DNA from: an uncultured Selenomonadales bacterium
GTDB lineage: Bacteria > Bacillota > Clostridia > Christensenellales > QALW01
DNA: 16,419 bases
Assembly: GCA_905200615.1 (NCBI GenBank)
Contig: CAJKLB010000046.1
Span: 1 to 16,419, forward strand
Direction: 5' to 3'
A model generated the notes under the pieces. It did not search any database, was not told the origin of the DNA, and saw only the letters and a list, made by a program, of their open reading frames with translations. Below are positions 15,620-16,419 of the stretch, piece by piece. How positions within the stretch are numbered: the first letter of the stretch is position 1; each line of letters opens with the position of its first letter. The position numbers and the translations under genes were made by a program.

Positions 15620-16168
15620 TTATATTTTTCCTTCTGAAAAAGCAGAAAACGGTTGCTTTAACAACCTGCGTCTTGCATCGGCATCCGGTAAATACTGCCT
15701 TACCAAGGCATGAAACGCGGAACTATGATCATGATAACGAATATGCGCCAATTCATGTACCACCACATAATCTACTGCCGCAGCGGGATACAACATTAAA
15801 AAGCAGGAAAAGCATAAGGAATTTTTGCCGCTGCAACTGCCGAATCTTTTTTTTGCCGCGGTAATTTTTACGGCCGAAGGTGTAAGCCCCATCAACTGTG
15901 AATAATATTTTACACGCTCCGGTAGAACGCTTTGCGCCTGCCGTTTGAGTTGTTCAATATTTTCTTTGGAAAATGCCCGCAGTTTTTGATATCTTTCCAC
16001 AGCCGCAGGCAAACGCGCTTCAATCCAAGCCTGATTTTTTTTCACGAACTCTTCTGCCGCTTGATCCGTCAGCCAATAAGGCCCTCGAACGCATAAAAGT
16101 CCCTCATCGGTAATCTGCAGCGCGACAGTTTTTCTTCCGGAACGCACAATCGTAAATGATACACACAT
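15620..16168 (-). CDS. YgjP-like (DUF45) zinc metalloprotease
   Basis: 182 residues, no signal peptide, predicted cytoplasmic. The zinc site is HELAH at 138-142 with H148 in DHSSAF as probable third ligand. Upstream, AAKKRFGSCSGKNSLCFS (about 104-121) is the family's RWGSCS-type motif, with Trp replaced by Phe. The N-terminal part (VRSGRKTVALQI) matches the beta-strand start of YgjP proteins. It is somewhat shorter than the usual family members of about 230 residues, mainly between the two conserved blocks. The ATG at 16166-16168 has no ribosome site; the promoter immediately before it predicts that transcription starts at or next to the A of the ATG. Family members are SprT/WLM-like peptidases of poorly known role. 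The next gene downstream on the same strand is the secreted GH99-like gene, 118 nt away; whether they share a transcript is unclear. Confidence 0.9.
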   Translation of the reverse strand: MCVSFTIVRSGRKTVALQITDEGLLCVRGPYWLTDQAAEEFVKKNQAWIEARLPAAVERYQKLRAFSKENIEQLKRQAQSVLPERVKYYSQLMGLTPSAVKITAAKKRFGSCSGKNSLCFSCFLMLYPAAAVDYVVVHELAHIRYHDHSSAFHALVRQYLPDADARRRLLKQPFSAFSEGKI

Positions 16169-16174
16169 ACTACA

Positions 16175-16203
16175 ACTATAACATTTACGAAAAAAAAAGT
16201 CAA
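16175..16203 (-). promoter_or_regulatory. Near-consensus promoter giving a leaderless metalloprotease mRNA
   Basis: On the minus strand TTGACT (16198-16203) and TATAGT (16175-16180) are separated by exactly 17 nt. Only 6 nt lie between the -10 box and the ATG at 16168, so the expected start of transcription coincides with the start codon. No Shine-Dalgarno sequence is present, consistent with leaderless translation. Confidence 0.75.
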
Positions 16204-16372
16204 TACTGTATATAAAATTTTATTTAATTTTTTGTGTACGTCCCAATGTTATTCGACAAAAAAAGACAACAAACAAGAGAGCGCTGTGATAAGTTTTCGT
16301 TGACAAAAAAAACAAAATCAGGCACAACGATGAGCAAGAAAATTAAGCCGGAAAGTGAGGGAATTTTTACGG

Positions 16373-16413
16373 AAAAACCGCCTTTGCCCGCGGGGAAGGA
16401 AAGGCGGTTTTTT
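16373..16413. terminator. Strong bidirectional terminator at the window edge
   Basis: AAAAACCGCCTTT (16373-16385) and AAAGGCGGTTTTT (16400-16412) are perfect arms with a GC-rich 14-nt loop, flanked by A and T runs on both sides. It most likely ends a gene entering from the right on the minus strand, but would also work on the plus strand. Confidence 0.8.
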
Positions 16414-16419
16414 TCGGTT

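Noticed and set aside
16330..16419. Plus-strand frame starting MSKKIKPESEG and open to the window end
   Set aside because: No good ribosome site or -10 box, and a perfect terminator hairpin lies inside it; more likely chance sequence.
1..16419. CRISPR array, tRNA, rRNA, riboswitch or complete insertion sequence
   Set aside because: No regularly repeated 25-40 bp units, no cloverleaf or rRNA-like sequence, and no intact transposase gene could be found by reading both strands.

Overview
The window looks like a chromosomal accessory region of an anaerobic, Gram-positive clostridial bacterium (Ruminococcaceae/Oscillospiraceae-like, perhaps from gut or rumen). The evidence is strong AGGAGG-type ribosome binding sites, a few TTG starts, TAA stops, Gram-positive signal peptides, a dockerin and a cohesin domain, and a sortase-like C-terminal anchor. 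The organism assignment is inference; nothing here fixes a species.

Layout from left to right. (1) Positions 1-640: the 5' part of a TetR-family repressor gene on the minus strand, with a good promoter and an inverted repeat over its transcription start that suggests autoregulation. (2) Positions 640-1846: gene-poor DNA with three TGCACCCCC repeats at 22-23 bp spacing, a terminator, and a small membrane-protein reading frame that has a promoter but a stop at codon 2. (3) Positions 1847-7789: a 1980-residue secreted surface protein on the minus strand. It carries a dockerin right after the signal peptide, InlB-type repeats, a large unrecognised beta-rich core, a cohesin-like domain and a degenerate sorting signal. 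(4) Positions 7815-8098: an apparently frameshifted small Cys-containing gene just upstream of it. (5) Positions 8236-9435: a regulator with an excisionase/MerR-type HTH at the N-terminus and a LuxR HTH at the C-terminus. (6) Positions 9436-10655: gene-poor DNA with at least one likely decayed reading frame. (7) Positions 10727-12352: a cytoplasmic DUF5060/DUF4038 putative glycoside hydrolase on the plus strand. (8) Positions 12499-15501: a two-gene minus-strand unit of paralogous GH99/WbsX-like proteins, one secreted, membrane-anchored and carrying a CBM, the other without any export signal. (9) Positions 15620-16168: a YgjP-like zinc metalloprotease whose promoter predicts a leaderless mRNA. 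A strong terminator-like hairpin closes the window.

Working model (inference): the window combines a cell-surface adhesion/assembly protein with a small glycan-degrading set. The exported GH99-like enzyme would cut a polysaccharide at the surface, and its cytosolic paralogue plus the DUF4038 protein would process imported pieces. No transporter is present in the window. The two-HTH regulator lies immediately upstream of the dockerin/cohesin protein and is a plausible local regulator. The most unusual item is the dockerin-cohesin-anchor protein.
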